From positions 1 to 6,289 of the forward strand of contig JANWUU010000324.1 of NCBI GenBank assembly GCA_025057735.1: a stretch of DNA of 6,289 bases. Reading direction: 5' to 3'. Shown here piece after piece: positions 4,548-6,289 of this stretch. The position numbers and the translations under genes are program-made. Every line of letters begins with the position of its first letter. Positions within the stretch are counted from its first letter, which is position 1. Under the pieces are notes generated by a model that did not search any database, had not been told where the DNA came from, and saw nothing but the letters and a program-made list of their open reading frames with translations. The DNA is from Burkholderiaceae bacterium. Its GTDB lineage: Bacteria; Pseudomonadota; Gammaproteobacteria; Burkholderiales; Burkholderiaceae.

Positions 4548-6289
4548 ATGTCGCACGCCGCGCGCGCATTCCTGCGGCGCCTGCTGGCCGCGCTGCTCGC
4601 GCTGGCGGCCGCCGGCGGCGCACGCGCCGCCTCCGACGGCTTCCTCGACTACGACCAGGCGTTCGCGTTCTCGGCGCGCGTGCTCGACGCCCGCACCGTC
4701 GAGGCGCGCTGGACGATCGCCGACGGCTACTACCTGTATCACGACCGCATCGCGTTCGCCGCCGACGGCGCGCGGCTGGGCGCCCCGCAGATGCCGCGCG
4801 GGACGGTCAAGTTCGACGAGAACTTCGGCAAAGAGGTCGAGACGCATCGCGGCGAACTCGTGGTCCGCGTGCCGCTGACGGCGTTTGCCGGCGGCGAGCT
4901 GCTGCTGACCGCCAGGAGCCAGGGCTGCGCCGACCGCGGCCTGTGCTACCCGCCGACCGAACAGCAGGCGCGCCTGACGCTGGCCGCGGTGGCCGGCGAA
5001 GCCGGCGGCGTCAGCGGCGTGACCACCGGCGACGAGACCGCCCGCATCGAGCAGGCGCTGCGCTCGCGCTCGCTGTGGGCGGTGCTGCCGCTGTTCCTGC
5101 TGCTCGGGGTGCTGCTGTCCTTCACCCCGTGCGTGCTGCCGATGGTGCCGATCCTGTCCTCGATCATCGTCGGCCAGCAGGGCGCGATGACGCGCGCGCG
5201 CGGATTCGCGCTCGCGCTCGCGTACTCGCTCGGCATGGCGCTCGTCTACACCGCGCTCGGGGTGGCGGCAGGGCTGGCCGGCGAGGGACTGGCGGCGGCG
5301 CTGCAGACGCCCGCGGTGCTGGGCGCCTTCGCAGTGCTGCTGGTGCTGCTGGCGCTGTCGATGTTCGGCTTCTACGAGCTGCAGTTGCCGGCCGCCTGGC
5401 AGGCGCGTCTGGCGAACGCGTCGAACGCGCGCCGCGGCGGCACCTACGCCGGCGTGTTCGCGATGGGGGCGATCTCGGCCCTGGTCGTCGGCCCCTGCGT
5501 GGCCGCGCCGCTGGCGGGCACGCTGCTGTTCATCTCGCAGACGCGTGACGTGCTGATCGGCGGCGCCGCGCTGTTCGCGCTCGCCGCCGGCATGAGCGTG
5601 CCGCTGCTGCTGGTCGGCCTGAGCGCCGGCTCGCTGCTGCCGCGCGCCGGTGCCTGGATGGAAGGCGTGAAGACATTCTTCGGCGCTTTGCTGCTGGCGA
5701 CCGCCTTGTGGATGGTGGCGCCGGTGATCCCGGCCTGGGGGCAGATGCTGGGGTGGGCGGCGCTGCTGGTGATCGGCGCGGTCTATCTGGGCGCGGTCGA
5801 TCCGCTGCCGGTCGGTGCCTCCGGCTGGCGCCGGCTGGGCAAAGGGGTGGGTGTGCTGCTGCTGCTGGGCGGCGCGGTGCAGATCGTCGGCGTGGCCACC
5901 GGCGGCCGCGACGTGCTGCAGCCGCTGGCGCACCTCGTCCCACCGCCGGCCGGCGCCAGCAGCATGCCCGCGCGCGACGACGCCGGCCCGCGCTGGGTCA
6001 AGGTGGCAAGCGTCGAGGAGCTGGAGCGGGCGCTCGCGGCCGCGCGCGGACGGCCGGCGCTGCTGGATTTCTATGCCGACTGGTGCGTGAGCTGCATCGA
6101 GATGGAGCGCTTCACCTTCCGCGACGAGCGCGTGGCGCAGCGCATGCAGCAAATGCTGCTGCTGAAGGCCGACGTGACGAAGAACACCGAGGCCGACCGC
6201 GCCCTGCTGAAACGCTTCAACCTGTTCGGCCCGCCCGGCATCGTGCTGTTCGACTGCGGCGGCCGCGAGGTGCCCGGCGCGCGCATGAT
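4548..6289 (+). CDS. dsbD: Thiol:disulfide interchange protein DsbD, 3'-truncated by the window edge
   Basis: DsbD moves electrons from cytoplasmic thioredoxin across the inner membrane to periplasmic reductants. All three modules and six redox cysteines are present in 580 visible codons. After a signal peptide (1-27/28) comes the periplasmic alpha domain with C127-x5-C133 in QGCADRGLCYPP. The polytopic transmembrane domain (from about 177 to 455) has C195 (SFTPCVLPMVPI) and C317 (VVGPCVAAPLAGT). The C-terminal thioredoxin domain (from about 483) has W512-C513-V-S-C516 and a likely cis-Pro563 in FGPPG. By comparison with the family only about 20-30 residues are missing at the right edge. ATG 4548 is three bases after the DUF3570 stop, without an obvious Shine-Dalgarno sequence, suggesting coupled translation. 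The neighbouring TlpA-like protein is a natural electron acceptor. The frame is intact throughout; a Gly follows cis-Pro563 where Thr is common. Confidence 0.95.
   Translation, partial: MSHAARAFLRRLLAALLALAAAGGARAASDGFLDYDQAFAFSARVLDARTVEARWTIADGYYLYHDRIAFAADGARLGAPQMPRGTVKFDENFGKEVETHRGELVVRVPLTAFAGGELLLTARSQGCADRGLCYPPTEQQARLTLAAVAGEAGGVSGVTTGDETARIEQALRSRSLWAVLPLFLLLGVLLSFTPCVLPMVPILSSIIVGQQGAMTRARGFALALAYSLGMALVYTALGVAAGLAGEGLAAALQTPAVLGAFAVLLVLLALSMFGFYELQLPAAWQARLANASNARRGGTYAGVFAMGAISALVVGPCVAAPLAGTLLFISQTRDVLIGGAALFALAAGMSVPLLLVGLSAGSLLPRAGAWMEGVKTFFGALLLATALWMVAPVIPAWGQMLGWAALLVIGAVYLGAVDPLPVGASGWRRLGKGVGVLLLLGGAVQIVGVATGGRDVLQPLAHLVPPPAGASSMPARDDAGPRWVKVASVEELERALAAARGRPALLDFYADWCVSCIEMERFTFRDERVAQRMQQMLLLKADVTKNTEADRALLKRFNLFGPPGIVLFDCGGREVPGARM

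Noticed and set aside
3342..6152. 936-codon open frame on the - strand
   Set aside because: It is antisense to DUF3570 and dsbD, both intact and recognisable. Its product is a His/Arg/Gln-rich low-complexity sequence, as expected from the opposite strand of GC-rich coding DNA.

Overview
The window is a GC-rich, densely coding stretch in which every supported gene lies on the + strand. It most resembles a betaproteobacterium (Rhodocyclales/Burkholderiales type). That placement is an inference from GC-rich codon use, the DUF4266/DUF3570 gene pair and the single CPBP-protease/CTERM-substrate pair; no taxonomic marker is present.

Layout: (1) 1-252 is the 3' end of a fumarylacetoacetate-hydrolase-fold gene, followed by about 130 bp of non-coding DNA containing a GC-rich hairpin. 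(2) 384-2614 is a two-gene protein-sorting module. A very short CPBP glutamic intramembrane protease (MrtJ-like) overlaps by 4 nt (ATGA) a secreted protein made of a signal peptide, a mono-haem cytochrome c domain with an expanded CX4CH motif, four choice-of-anchor-D type beta-sandwich repeats, and a JDVT/MYXO-CTERM-like tail (Gly-Gly-Cys-Ser, FDP, hydrophobic helix, five Arg). (3) 2646-6289 is an extracytoplasmic redox module: a TlpA-like periplasmic thioredoxin, a small DUF4266 protein ending in a Gly-rich Cys-Gly-Cys tail, a DUF3570 predicted outer-membrane beta-barrel, and dsbD, which runs off the right edge.

Spacing from the CPBP gene to dsbD is -4, 31, 10, 26 and 3 nt, with no convincing internal terminator, so all six genes could be one transcript. 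Working model (inference): DsbD carries electrons across the inner membrane and keeps the TlpA-like protein reduced. That thioredoxin in turn reduces exported thiols, such as the DUF4266 Cys-Gly-Cys tail or the apocytochrome haem site. The CPBP protease processes the cytochrome/repeat protein at its C-terminal Cys so that it becomes a surface or membrane-anchored haem protein.

The parts worth most attention are the dedicated protease/substrate pair whose substrate is a c-type cytochrome, and the TlpA-DUF4266-DUF3570-DsbD module, whose biochemical product is unknown. All functional statements rest on motif recognition by eye; no database search was run.
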